Assembly: GCA_964019415.1 (NCBI GenBank)
Contig: OZ025879.1
Coordinates: 2,478,310 to 2,542,309, forward strand
Origin: Ianthella basta
Taxonomy: Eukaryota; Porifera; Demospongiae; Verongiida; Ianthellidae
Length of the DNA stretch: 64,000 bases
Direction: 5' to 3'
In this document: piece after piece, positions 34,872-48,600 of the stretch
How the letters are laid out: the number at the start of each line of letters is the position of its first letter
Position numbering within the stretch: the first letter of the stretch is position 1
Position numbers and translations under genes: made by a program
Notes under the pieces: model-generated
Told to the model about the DNA's origin: nothing
What the model saw: only the letters and a program-made list of their open reading frames with translations
Database searches by the model: none

Positions 34872-36065
34872 TCTGCCCTTGTTTTTGGTTGAAACTTTTT
34901 ACACACCCTTGTTTCTCTACTTTTTATGGAATGCAAATTACACATGGGCTGGTCAACTTTTAAGGCTTCCAAACGTTCTCTGAATCAAGGCAGGGTGTGT
35001 ACCACAATGTGGGTTGTGTCTGGGTGGGCAGCCTAAGGTAGGCTGTGGCAGGTGGGTGAAAGATATAATTATTACAATTACCTATGTTTGGATAGGCTAT
35101 CTTCTATTAGTTGTGATGCAGGCTAGGGTGGCAGAACAGGGGGGTTAGGGGCTGTAGCCTCTGCAATACCTGATCCAGGAAATCTTGTCCATAGGTCTAG
35201 CCTGGCTTTGTCACCTAGCAGTGCCCATAATCCCAATCTTCTTTCATACAATTTTACCATCGTTTCACCAGGCTCCTGTCCCTTGGACCATTCAAAGACG
35301 TCCGCATCCGAGGAGAACTCCTCAACATCCACCACATTATGGTGGAGGTCAAGAAATGCAAACAAAACTTTTAGATGCACGTATGTAACAGGCGCATTCA
35401 TATGGTTGCTGCAGAGCAATTTTTGAATTTTTGACTGTTCATTGCGAATAACATATGTATGTATGTATGGGTCATACCAATTTGTGCATTGAAAAAATAT
35501 ATATTAATATTGTATAATTTTTCCGTACAATTATGGAAGTGCACGTGTGCATGTTGCATAGCAGCTGGCCTTAAGCTTGGATAGAAGCTTTGATATATAA
35601 TTTTATTATAGCCTATCCCTATGCATGTACTGTATGCATAAAACTAACAATAATTGTATAATCTGATTGATTAATAACAGTTGCAATTTATTAAATTTCA
35701 TCATAGCCAACTCACACAATACACAATCACACAATGTCACGATCATCCATTTTCAACGCTTGAATTGGTTGCTTTCCACACTATATACCTATACCTTCAT
35801 CAGTGGTGACAGCTATTTAGTGTACAAGTATCTACGTACACACATGCAGACAAAATTAATGATGCAACAATATATTTATACTATTTTTGCATGAATCAAT
35901 CACTACAAAATGTGGCTTGTTTACAAAGTGCTGCATTCAAGTAAATAGTTGGCCCTACACAGTACAGTCAATAAACACATAGCACTGTCAGCCCTATTAT
36001 ACTATCGTGTACTACTAATTCCCTATTCTGAAAGTGTTTCAGAATTATGTATGATCACTTGATTA

Positions 36066-36673
36066 TCATATCTTGTAAGTTATCAGATACTCGGGATATG
36101 AGTGATCATTATCGTATGTGACATACACAGTGGACCCTTTGGTTTCTCCATTGACACTGTCGTACCTCCGCCGCACTTCACCCTGCCACTGCCCAGTACC
36201 CTCACGCTCTGGAGGGACTTGAAACTTGAAAGGAGGACTGCGGTAACTTGCTCCTGTCAGCACTCGTGCTACCAACATCTGATGATAGTCGTCCCTTGTC
36301 TTGTGGCTGTAGTCAACTGAATAAGCTGATTTCGCAGCAAAGTAGTTCCCTTTGCCCCACATCCCTTCGCGGCTGTAGCGCATGTCAAAACCTGAGTCGC
36401 CTTCATATATCTTTTTAGGGGTTGTGTTTCTTGTTCCATGATACAGCATTCTCTCCCCACTGCTCTGCAGTGTGGGATCACTCTCCAGGGCAGTCTTCTT
36501 GCTCATATACTTCCTCCACAGCACTTTATTCTGAATACGTTGTATGCGATGTACACGTGCTGCAGGGAGGGACTTTAGGAAGTGGGTCTTTCTCCTGTCA
36601 AACTCTCTACTCACAGGGTCCACCATGAAGACCTGACACTCTGTATGCTGTGTCTCCCAATTCTCTGGAAAGC
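36066..36673 (-). CDS. PARP catalytic exon 5 of copy 2, shortened C-terminus
   Basis: It keeps YHGT, GMWGKGNYFAAKSAYS, GSTVYVTYD and YPEYLIT, so the catalytic fold looks whole. Immediately after YLIT the sequence departs abruptly from copy 1 and ends after YKI. The tail that repeats the HEPN-PARP linker is therefore missing. The break marks one end of the duplicated block. Confidence 0.85.
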
Positions 36674-39600
36674 CTGCAGCATGCCAAAAACCATTAACTG
36701 ATTGCACATGTATAAACTATAGGAAGTAACAATTACACCAACACGTTAACTATGTACGTACGTATATACTAAGTATGTAATATAATAATGAGTATTAGCT
36801 ACAGTAATTCTATGCCAGGGATTGAGAGTGAGTAGCTGTACACATTCACTTGTAGTCTAAGGAAGTGGCAATAACAAATCAGATGCCAATAATGCATTGC
36901 CTGGGCAACACCATAAAGAAAATCTTCGGTACTTGGCCATACACACATCATGATCAGCTACATGTTTCTCACATATACTGCTCCACTCTCTACGGTAAAT
37001 ACAGTTTGTACCTGTGTCTTTGTCAATATCTGGCACTGACTTGGGAATTGCAGCCAGCTCCAGGTTGCCAAGGGACTCATCCAAAGGTTTAATCTTGGTA
37101 AAGAAATGAGCGGTGGCTGTGAGCGCATCGTCCACTGTGGTGTTGGAGTGTGTAAGGCATGGAGGGCCTTCACAGGGGTCGGGATGGCGGCAGCAGTCAT
37201 GGTGTTCATTAATGGGACTCACATACTCCTCCAGACCTTTGGCCTCTGGAGGACACTTTGGGTGCTTCTGTAGTTGTTTGTAGAGCTCGACAATGTCACT
37301 GGAGTGCTGAAGGTCACGAGGCAGACCACAGTAATGGAAGAAGATAGCTTTCAGGCTCTTCTCCACTGCCTCATGGCAGAAGAAGCAAATGACATTGGGA
37401 AATTTATACTGCTCTGTGGGTGCTTCCCCTCCACTAAAGAAAACTGCTCCCTCTTTTGCCTCCTTTGTAGCACGCAAGTGTTCAGCCAGCTCAAGGTCAT
37501 TTTTTGCTTGAAATACCCACATGGCAGCATCCATTCTGCTTGTGCTAGGTCTTTCCAGTTGGCCAGTCTCCATCACATCGCTCCACACACTTTGGGAGCC
37601 CTTTTGCCCTTTCTCCCTAGGAGCACAAGTGCTCCAATGAAGATACAGGCCATTGACATGGGAGATATCCCAGTTACTCAAAAGGTGTACAATTTTATCT
37701 TCCCTAAAGAGGGTGTTATTGATGAAGGCCAATCCATCTCCTGTGGGATTAGCAGCTTGCAGGATGACACCAAACCTTCCAATGAGCTCTCCACACTTCT
37801 GCTTTCTCTCAGCTGGCCCATAACACACACAACAGAGGTAGTGCAGGTGAAACAGTATCCTCTCAAGTGCAAAGCAGACTTGTTTCACGTTACAGATACT
37901 CAGGGCAGAGTGAACTATCTGCTGCAGATCTTCACCAATGCTACTTTCAGTGATAAGACAACAGAGCACTTTTGGTGCCTCCTGCATTGTTAGTACACTG
38001 TCTGAGAGTACCATTCCAACTTCACTTTCTGTGGACTGCCTGCAAACCACTAAACTACTTTCCTGTGCTGTCTTCTCTGGGGATACCTTCAGCTGGAGCT
38101 GTGGGGGAAGCCCAGGTGTGACACCAACCACCCTAGCGCAAACAAGAGTGCCATCAGGCTGACAATACTTGACAATGTCATTCATCTTGAAGTCAGAGAA
38201 CAGTAGGAAGTCAGCATTGCTGCTTAGAGCTACTGAAATACCAGGATGGAATGGGACGGACCCCACATAGCTGAGGAGACCATGGTTGTCCAGAGCTTGC
38301 TCAATTTGAGATGGATGGCTGCAGTTCAACATGGCTGACAGGTGAATGGACTCCACTGATTGGGTGAGTGCTTTACTCAACTCCTCCACAAAGAAACTTA
38401 ACAGTTCAAAGCCTTGAACATTTTTTGAGTGGCTTGCAATGAACAGCGTACCCTTGTGAAGCAGACAATTTTGCTTTTGTGCGCTGCCATCAACAGTCTT
38501 GCCCCTGTAGCTCAGTGTGGTGATGACTTCATTAAGACACATGAAGTGGAGCTGTTGCACTTTTAGAATTGCATCCTCCTCCTCCTTCAGAGGCTTACGC
38601 TTGGCCTTATTGTGAATGATGCGGCACACACCCCTTGCAAACTCACTGGACCGGATAAGACTGGCTATTGTGCCAATAAAGCTGCAGCCATGATCACGGC
38701 CCTGCTGCTTTGCAAACAACTCATACATGCACTGGTTGTTGTCATCTTCAATGTATGGGTCCAGCTCTATTGAGATTACATCAGAGAGGAACTTCACTCC
38801 CAAGCAGCGGGGAAGAGTCACTACTCCAGTCTGTGCTTCTGGTGGAGGCTGAGAGACGTACTTCATAAGCCCCAATGGCAATCGTCTTTGGATCCATGGG
38901 GCATCACTAAACACCAGCTGATCGGATAAGGTGATACCACCTCCCAGTGCTGGCAAGGGAATGGGAAGGCGGATGTTACTTTCAGCAGTTTCCTCATCTT
39001 CCCTCACAAGTGCCACTAGAGACTCATAAGCTATTATGCTCTTCTGTCTCAGCAAATCAAAATGTGAATTAGGCATCCTTGTCTGTGTTTCATGTAATGC
39101 CTGCAACACATGGATGTAGTGGGTGACATTGGGGTCTTGCTTCAAACCCAGTACCTTCAATAGGGGACTGAACTGCTGAAGAGGGGCAGGGAGAATCTGA
39201 AGGTATGGAGAGAGGCACCGTTGCTGGCTGGGAAGGTGCTCCACCAGTTCAGAACCCTTCACTAGCCAGTAGGTTTTGCTGTCTTGATTGTCAAGGAATA
39301 CACACTTTGCTGTGAACAGTTTTCTCTTCACCAACTCCTCATTTTGGCTTAGTCTTGCACATAGATATTTGTAATGTTCAAAGAAGATTTCTCTCAACAG
39401 TTGGCACAGGCTGCCAGAAGTGTTTGGTACAGTAGTAGATGTTGCCACATAGTCACAGAGCTGGAGGAGGTTGTCACAGACCAGGGCTACCGTGACATCT
39501 TGGATGCCCAGAGATGATGTGACATATTTGGGATTGGCAAATGCCTTTGTTTGGAACCTTCTTGTGATGACTCTCGCCTGAAAACCAACTACCACTGATG

Positions 39601-42600
39601 TCTCACATTGCACATCATTGGTGCACAACACTGAACCTTGAAATGTGACCCTCCTTGGAAAGTCTCTCACTCTGGCTCCAACTGCTGACAACTCTTTTAC
39701 CACTTGTGACAGCTGTCTTGGTACCTCTGCAGGAACAAATTCTAGCTTGGACACCTCACTGAGGAATAGTTTCATTTCCTTGTCTTGTTGACCACCTACT
39801 GGTAACCCACAGGGAAAACGTGACACTTTTGAAATAAAGCTATCCAACAGCACTTCAGCTGCATTGGCTGGGTAACGGTCTGGAGACTGACAGAACTCAC
39901 TTGCACATTTCAGCCATAGCTCATTATCTGGTACTGTCTTTAAGCCAAGCTGCCTTAGCAAAGGCAGTTGGTCAGGCTTGTTCCAAGGTGCAGGTGGTTG
40001 GTACGCTGCAGTGAGGAAACAAGACACGAAGGACGTTTTGGGGTCAAAGAAATCTGAAACCTTCTTTATATTTCCTCCACTTCCAATGAAAGCCTTCTCA
40101 CTGAGTGTACTCATCAGCATGTTATGCTCTGCCAGAGGCAAAGTATTCTTGCAAGACTCACACACAAAGTGCACTTGCTTCATCTTAGTGTTTTCTGGCA
40201 TTCGGTGAAGACTGGAAATGACTACAGTTTGGTAGAAGTCTGCAACAGCTAGGACCTTTACACCAAGACTACGAAAGAAGCTCAAAAACCTATCAGCAGA
40301 GTCCTTTTTAGTTGTGATGAACAAGATTGACAGCTCTGACTGTAGAGTGTCCAAACCCTCCAAATTCACACCTGCAGGCAGAAGAAACACTTCCTTGGCT
40401 TTGTCAATGGGCTTCCAACTATTTATCCTGCATCCCATGACACTGAAGATAGGAAGACACTTCAGTTTCTCTGTTGTTTTAGTGTCTCTCCTCTTCAGCA
40501 GTTGTCCTTGGCTGATGAAGGCAATGAAATCTGCTATTTCTTCTGCTGTTATAGAGATATCTTGAGGAAATTGAGAGCAATAATTCAGCAGCTCAAGAAT
40601 GTTGCCTGGAGATGAGGAGTGTGCCAAGACTCTGTCAACCACCGAGCGTGTTACCTTAAGTTCACTTTGTGTAAGGTTTACTTCTGTAAAGTCCACGATT
40701 GGAACTCCAAGCTTCTCCAAAACAACAAACTGACACTTACTCAGTACAAAGTTGGCCATGTGCACAGGCAGCAATACCTTCTTGGGAGGGTGAGACATTA
40801 TAGCAGGAATTACTGCCACATTGCTGAAGTGAGGCTTAAGTACAACTGCCCCATCAGGATAAGAAGCAACCCAACTCCACAGATGTGACAAGGTGGGAAT
40901 GTGTCTTTTGTCTAGCTCCACAGGTTTACCATCTTTAGGCAGTTGAATGTGTTGGGCTATATACTGCGGAGATACAGGAACCACTACATGCGCCTCAACG
41001 AGGTTGCTTGCAGAAATATTTGGTGACAGAAAGTCTACCCACCTATCCTTGGGTACAAGACGAATATCTTTGTCATTTGGTAGAAACTTTGCCCCACCTA
41101 CCAGTGAGAGGCATCCGTCATAGGTCAGCATGATGGGTAGGCCTTTGATGTCATTGAGAGTCAATGGGGAAGAAATGTTAAACAAAAAGCTCCAAATGTG
41201 ATGAATGTGTTTCTTTATGACTTCTTCAAAGTCCTTCATCCTGGGAGCAATATCTTTCAAGAGCTTAATCACCAACTTCTGAGTGACACAGATGGTCTGG
41301 GCATGAGAAGCATCTACACTTTCAAACAGGTTGTACAACATCGTTGGAGCATCTGTAATGTTGAGACCCAACTCCAGCAGCACTTGACAAATGTCACGAT
41401 GAAAGCAGAAGTAGCCTTTGGGTTCTTTACCTCCATCCTTTAGTGCCAACCACTTTGGTTTAGCAGACAGGGGCATGGCAGGAGCCTTGGGCATGAGAGG
41501 AAGAATTGCTGCCTTGTCAGCCAGTAGGTAACTGTAAGTCATCTTCACTACATTGAATGCTGTAACGGATTTGGAGCTGGTGCGGTGAGAAACAGCTGGA
41601 GGCTGCTTGGGAAATAGCCTGTAAAACCACTCCAACTTAGCCCTACTGCTGATGGTCAGTGTGCAGCACTGGAGTAAAGTTGAGTAGCATTGTGCCAATA
41701 TGCTCTCTGCTAGCCTCTGGTTCCACTCCTTCAATGGGCCCTCCTGAGTGTGCTGTAAATGCCTGCGAGAGGGATCCACCCAGAAGTGGCCATTCACATG
41801 AACAGGCAAAAGAGAAGGGTTGTCATCAAGCGGAAGGTACACAAACACTTGTCCTTCTCCTTCCTCTAAGTTCCTGATAGTAGAGGCAGCTACCCCTGCT
41901 ACAGGAAGAAGGGATTCCTTGTGCCCCTTGTGCAACAGATCCTCAGAGAACTCCTTGCTACCAAACTGTTTACTCACAATCCAGTCATTGACATTCCTCC
42001 CACCTTCAGCTGTCTGAATATTCACTCCAAGAGTGTACACTGCTGCAAAGCTTTCAGAGAGTTTCTTTGTACTATTTGCATGTGTCACATTCTGTGCAAA
42101 CAACTCTGGTGAGTGGAGGAACTTCTGTGAAATGGATGCACTGGCAGATGAAAAGTTTGAGATACGGTTTCCAACAGGAGATATTTCGTAGACTGAGATC
42201 CGCCTGATATTGTTAAGGAATACCAACATTTGAGGTGCTTCATCCATCAGCTGCTTGGACAAGGTCTGCAGCCTCTGTATGGTCATTGCACATCCCCGAG
42301 TCAGTTTGGACTCCCACTTCATAACAGGGTTGGAACGTGTCAATGGGAGACGAAACATGGCATAGCCATTCTGCCACTGAGATGTTAGGTCTTGAAAGCA
42401 TCCTGGCACTTTTGCAGCCATGTCAGGGATAACATCAGCTAAGAAGGGGCTCATCTGATCAGTCATATTCTTCAGCTGCATAGCTGGTGTGGATCGCCAC
42501 ATTCTGCCAGGTGTGTCTTTCTTTGTCAGACACGATCTGTTTGGATCCAAAAGGCAGTAACACTCAGGGTCTCCTCCTTTACCATAGGAGATAAAGGTTG

Positions 42601-45600
42601 GTGTGTCTGTTACATGGTAGGCCACATTGATACCAATACCAAACCGTCCAATCTTGTCTGCCTGACCACTCTTTCCTCCTACTCCCAACTTTGTGATTCC
42701 ATAAAGATCCCTCTCACTGAATCTGCGGTTGTTGAAAACCAACAATGATGGCATTTTCTGCAGTTGTCTCCAGTTGTCCTGTTCAGTAAAGAGGAGTGAA
42801 TCAGGGAAGTTACTCCTGTGGTCAATCACAAAGGCAATTTCAGATGCTCCCGCATCCTCTGCATTCTGAACAAACTCTCGGAATATGGAGACATTGGGTT
42901 CATACTGATCAAGAATGCCATTTAATCGATCAGTCAGGTCCTCCTGTTGCCCAAAGTCTTGGCCACTGAAGAAGTCGTTGCTCACCATCTGGCTGCTTGC
43001 ATGATCAAGTAGGTCAGTGACTCCCAAAGCAGTGGCAGTAGCAAGAGGAATGTCCTTGTGCAGAAAGTAGGTCCATCTTCCTGCTACTTGAAGAGGGAGT
43101 TGAACGTCTTCTCTCGCACAAGCAAGCACCTCAGGAGAACGTAACACATACTGGTTGTCTGGTAAGAAGATGGGCTTCAGACCACCTTGATTTGAGTCAG
43201 CAACTGTGTTGGCTAGCACCACGATACAGCTCATCAGATTCTCATCAATCTTATTTTCCATGAACACTTGCTTCATTTCCCTTAGTTTAGCAGCACAGAA
43301 TACAGCATTTAGACCTTCTGCAACTCCCAACAGCTTAAACAGAGACCAGTGTCGTACATTGGGCTCAGCAAGAGCAATGACAAATGGTGAGGCTGTAACA
43401 TGGGTAGAGTGCACCACCTGATTGGGGTACAGAAAACTGCCATCTTGCCATATGAAAGGGCTCCCAAGTAGTTTCTTTTGAGCTTCTTCCACTATTCCTC
43501 TTTCACATCGTCTTGAGGTCAGAGCACGCTCAAGAAATTTATACAAGGACGGCATCCAATTTGTCAGAACTTCCTTTTCCTTATCAAACCGAGCACTTCT
43601 GTGCTCCCCACACTGCTTCCACCAGTCAGTGACAGACAACAGGTTCTGCAGCATGTCTGCTACTGTAGGGGATTGCTTGAAATATTGGGAGAAGAGGCGC
43701 AGAATGTAAGGAGTACATGTGTTATCTTCTACTACACCAGCCACAGTGAAGACACTTCCAAGACAGTTAGCAGCAAACAGGTCACAAGGAGCTCCCATGG
43801 GATACTTAGTCTGGTGCCAGGGAAATGTGGTGCCCTCTGGACGACAATGAACTGGGAGGAATGGAACACTGGACAGTTCCCTGATTAGTTTCTCTCTTCG
43901 GTCAGGTTGCTGAGCTTCTTGTGATGTCTTGAAATGAAACTCAATATACTGCAGAAAATACTGACTTCTATTGACTATTTCCACAGCTGAGTGTTGAGCC
44001 AACACACATCTGGCACACTCAATGATATCACTGTCTCTGAGGTACACTGCTGCCATACCAAGCTTCACCAGAGCACTATGGCTCGCATCATTGTCACTCA
44101 ACTCTTGAAGGGGGAACCTGTCCTCATTTCCCTTGAAGAGAGCAACAAAACGGACATTACTTGGATCAATAAGCTCACTGGCCTTCTTCAATCGCTTTCC
44201 TGATTTGCAAGGGACACATGGCACTTTAATCAGCTGGTCTTGCAGCCAGAGGTGTTGTGGCTGCAATGCATCAAACAGTAACAAGATAGCTATCATTTGA
44301 TTGTTCCTAAGACCTTCTTCCAGTTTCTGTAGGTTGGGAAGGAGTACTTGGACACAGTATTCCTTGAAGGACACACAACGAAGACCACGAGAATTTACTT
44401 GCATCTGTCTGAATGATTGTACCAGCTGATTGGGGAGAACAGACATGGAGTAACCCATCTGCAACAAGATTTGAACAGCATGATCAAGGAAAGGATGCAT
44501 GATGGAGCCAAACGGCATGTTCTTAAAGTCTTCTCCAAGCACATACACTTCTGACACAGACTCCCAACTGCCTTTGCCTACGTAGCATCTCACAACTTTG
44601 GAATTTTCCTTGAGAATATACTCTCGAAATGAAGGGATCAGCTTTCCTGCAAGTTCGGCTGCTCCTGTCTGACCCACAGGCCAAATGCTGTAGTAAGTTG
44701 TAAGAAAGTTATCTGATGGAGAGGGAGAATGAGTGAAGTGCACGAGAAGATTAATGCAGGCCCTCACAACAGCATCTTCAATGAGGATGGTGTTCCAACT
44801 GTTCGCATCATGAAGTTCCTTAAGACTTCTGCGATCAGTGGAAATGTCAAAGCATCCATTGATGTGAAAACACAGAGGAGCCACAGGAATGGAGAGGGGC
44901 AAGAAGCAGAACACTCTTCCTTGTTCACAGCAGACAGGGGCACCTTCTGCACTGACAGGCAGGGCAACTTCAGCAAAAGGGAACAGTCCATCTCTTGAGC
45001 CTTCTGGTGAGGATGCACGGGCCTGGCTCTTCCCAGTGCCCAGAGCAGAGGAAACAACCCAGGCTGTTTTGGTTGTTTTATTCTCAGCATAGTTGATGAC
45101 AGCAATGGTGCACTATTGGATGCTTCTGTTCTGCCCTTTACCACCTTTGTATGATGCTAGGATGTTCATCCTTGGTGAAACCAAAGTCTTCTTTATTGAC
45201 AAGATGGGTTGCATGCTTGATGGAGGTGCATCTTGGTGAAGTTCAAAGAGCTCCACACTTTGCACATTCTGAAGGAACAATGGTATCAGTTGGGCAGTGG
45301 TCACCAATGACTGCACTAGATTGCCAATGTTCCCTCTGTGGTATTCAAGTCCTCGTCCAATTTCACTTCTACTTGAAGCGTACTGGTTTCGAAATGGGAA
45401 TCTGAATAGCGTACCCCTATACTCTCTTGCTTGGGGTTGTCTTAAGGAGAAGCCAAAGATGCCCTCAAAAGGCTGCACTTGGTCTGTGTAGTAGTTCAGA
45501 AGATCGTCTCTCTGCTGCACAAAGTCAAAGCACACTCCGGGGTCACCATGTGATACAATGCCCTGAAGGTACCTACAGTGAGGGTCGAACATGATCATCT

Positions 45601-48600
45601 TGTTTCTGCTGACAAAGCTTGGTACATCTGTCAATTGATATGTGGCACAGAAACCAACACCAAATCGGCCAATTTTGGTTGGATCTTCCTTCTTCGTGGC
45701 GCCAGCAAGTTCACAAATATTATCAAAGTCCTTGTCAGTAAAGACACTGTTGTTGTAAGCATACAGTGCTGGGCCCTGCCAGTGTTTCATGTCTTTACTG
45801 AAGAGCTTGCCTGTGTGTGTGGGGTGCTGCCTCCAGTCCAGGAGGAACTTGACTTCAGTTGCACCTGCATCATCAGCATTCTGAATGAGTTCCTTAAACA
45901 CATCAATGTTGTCCTTGTAGTCTTCAATGATTCGCTTCAGGCGCCTTGTCAGAGGCTCATGCTGACCTTTCTGCTGATATGCAATCTTGAGGGCCTGAGG
46001 TTTCCCGATTTTGCTGGAGAGAGGAGAGACTCCTAGTGACCGAGCAAGCTCAGGGGATATTCCAGAGTGTACTAGAGGTCCATAGCCACTCAATCCCTTC
46101 TCATTCCATTGCCTGTCATCATATACACACTCTAGTGGAGACAGAAATCGAGAATCTGTTGTCGGGAGGAGAATGGTGCCAATCAACTGATCCCTGTTGG
46201 GGCTGCTTGACAGCATGTGTACAATTTCGCTCAGACACCTTACAATATTGCCCATGTGCAATGTTAACAGCTCAGGCTTGCCCTCACATTGCCTCTTGAT
46301 TGTGTGCAATGCATGAATGCAGTCACTAACACCAGATGACTCTCTTATTCCGCATCTAAGCCAAAAGTCTTTACCAAGATACTGCAAGCCCATCTCTACA
46401 ATGGATGACTGCAGAGACAGTCCTGGAATAGGCTCATATGCCACCTCACTGGCTCTAAGAAAGCAACCCAAGTTGTGGTTCCAAATGAAAGGGAGGTTGC
46501 TCTTGTGTAGCACCTGACAACCTTGAGGGAGGGAATGGAAGTACTTGTACACTTGGACCATGATGTCCCAGACTACCTTCTTCCCTTTGTCACTCTTCCT
46601 GGCTCTGTCTTGCAATTGCACCAGGTTCTTAACATGACTCAAGACATCCTGTGGTTCAATGGCCTTGAAGGAAGCAGCCATGGCAGAGTAATTTGCCTTG
46701 ATGGAAACAACTGGAAGTACAGACCCTACAATGGCAGCAGAGTCAATGTCCTCTTTTAAACTTGGCACACAAGCTTGGTCAGGGCAAATTGGCGTTGCAC
46801 AGAATTCTGCACCTTTCCAGACAAGGCCGATGAGCTCATACCCTTTTGGAGGTGGGTCACAGAACAGGTATCGAATGTGCTTTGTTCTGTGCCAGACTTC
46901 CTCCATGTAGCTACTGATGTTAGCAAGGTTGCCTAGACTGAGGAGATGAAAGGAACGATCATGAGCCAGTTGGACATCTACCTCTGCTAGTTTTGCCACA
47001 GATTGTGCCCTGTCTACCATAAACCCAATAAACTTTTCCTTGTTGCTTGTTACAGCTGACCACTGTTGCAGACCTAGAAGCAGTAGCTTGGCCAGAATGG
47101 TGGGATGCCTGAAGTCAGAGTGAGGAAACACTGCTTCATTTGTTCTATAAAACCAATTCAACACTTCTAAATCTGAGGGATCAAACAGCTCGCTTGGCAT
47201 GTGCAAATTACAATCACCATCCACATTAGAAGGCAAAAATTTGGTTCTCAAGAGAACAGAACGCAAATCTCTATCATCTTTGTCAAACTGGGAAAGCATC
47301 CAAACCAGCATGGCATTAATCTGTTGAATGTCAGCAGCCTGCTGAACCCAAGGTAAGATGTGCTGGCGCACAATGGAAGCTAAAGAATCTGGCTGCCTCT
47401 GCAACAACTTAGACAGGTCCTGCACATTTTGATTGGTTGTTTTCAGGATGAGGCCTGACAGGTGGCTGTCAGGAAGGAAGCTGAGGTGTGGTTGGGGGAA
47501 GATCAAAGAGCCTGAAGTGCCTGCATCCAGAGCCACAAAGACACCTGGCTTCACTGTCTCATACAGAGACAAAGACTTTAGGAAAGTGGCGTCTGCAGGT
47601 GTAAGAGTCGGATCAGCTAGAACCTTACACAGAAAGATGGATAGTTCTCGCTTCTCCTCTACTTCCACAGTCTTCAACCTGCTATGGATGTCACCAGAAC
47701 ACCTCTGCAAGTATGCCAAGAAGTGTGCCGGTGTCACAAGAGGAAGGAAATGAGAAAGTGCTGAGGGGTGTGTCAAATCATGGTGATGAAACTGGGAGTA
47801 GTTCTCTACTAGACAACAACCCAGCTTCTGTGTTACCTGAGAAACACCCACACTGACTGTTTCCTGCCAGTTCTTTCTCATGATGGACCCATCATTTACC
47901 AAGGGCAATAGGTGAGTACCTTCCACAAAATCATCTCTGTCCAGCGAATGGGTTGGCACTAGAGGCAAGCCACACACATCATTCAAATTAATCTCAGGTT
48001 GCAGAAGCCACTGCCAAATGCTAGCTAAGTAGTGCCTGTCTGGCTGTCTATTCACACCAGGTGTCCATTCCTTTGGCTTTCCTCTCTCAGCACCCCACGT
48101 AGCTAGGGACTGAGGCAGTAGAGAAGTGCACACTTGCTGTTTAGTGGGAATTCTCAACTGAGACTGCTGTGATTCGGCTATACTAGAAAACACGAGACTG
48201 ATACCACTGGGGAGTGATCGGCACAACAGTCTGCTGCCAAGTCCTCTGAGAACACTGGCAGTGAGGTCATCTTCAATGACATATATCTGATCTTGTTCCT
48301 TGTCATTTGCCTTCAAAATTGCAGGAGCACACTGTTGATCTTCCAGAGGAATTATTGGCAGATCAAACAAAGCTTCCGGTGGAAGGCTTGACAGAAGGTA
48401 CTTTAGCAGCATGAGTAGCAGTTCAGGCTTTCGCTTCAACTGCTGTGCAGCCATTTCAGAGTGCTTGCACAGTACACTGTGCACCATCTGTGGAGTGAGG
48501 CACTGAGGGAGCCAGTCAGTCTGAATGGATTCCACAATGGTCTGAGGAAGGTACACTACGGGCATGCCTAGATCCAAAAGAAGAGAAGCAAGTGTGTGAT

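Larger units (their letters stand above)
33721..36065. other. Spacer between copy 2 and copy 1
   Basis: It holds a short hairpin (34162-34240), a MITE-like repeat (34677-34871) related to the fold-back at 53.8-55.0 kb, and an AT-rich stretch (35430-36065). Unlike the spacers upstream of copies L and 2, it contains no ZU5/Death gene or remnant that I can see. A 99-codon minus-strand frame (35419-35123) with YERRLGLWALLGDKARLDLW is unidentified. It has a vague resemblance to retroelement gag helices, too weak to call. Confidence 0.5.

Noticed and set aside
35123-35419. A 99-codon frame with a faint gag-like look
   Set aside because: The resemblance is too weak and too short to name a family. 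It is left as an unidentified frame within the spacer.
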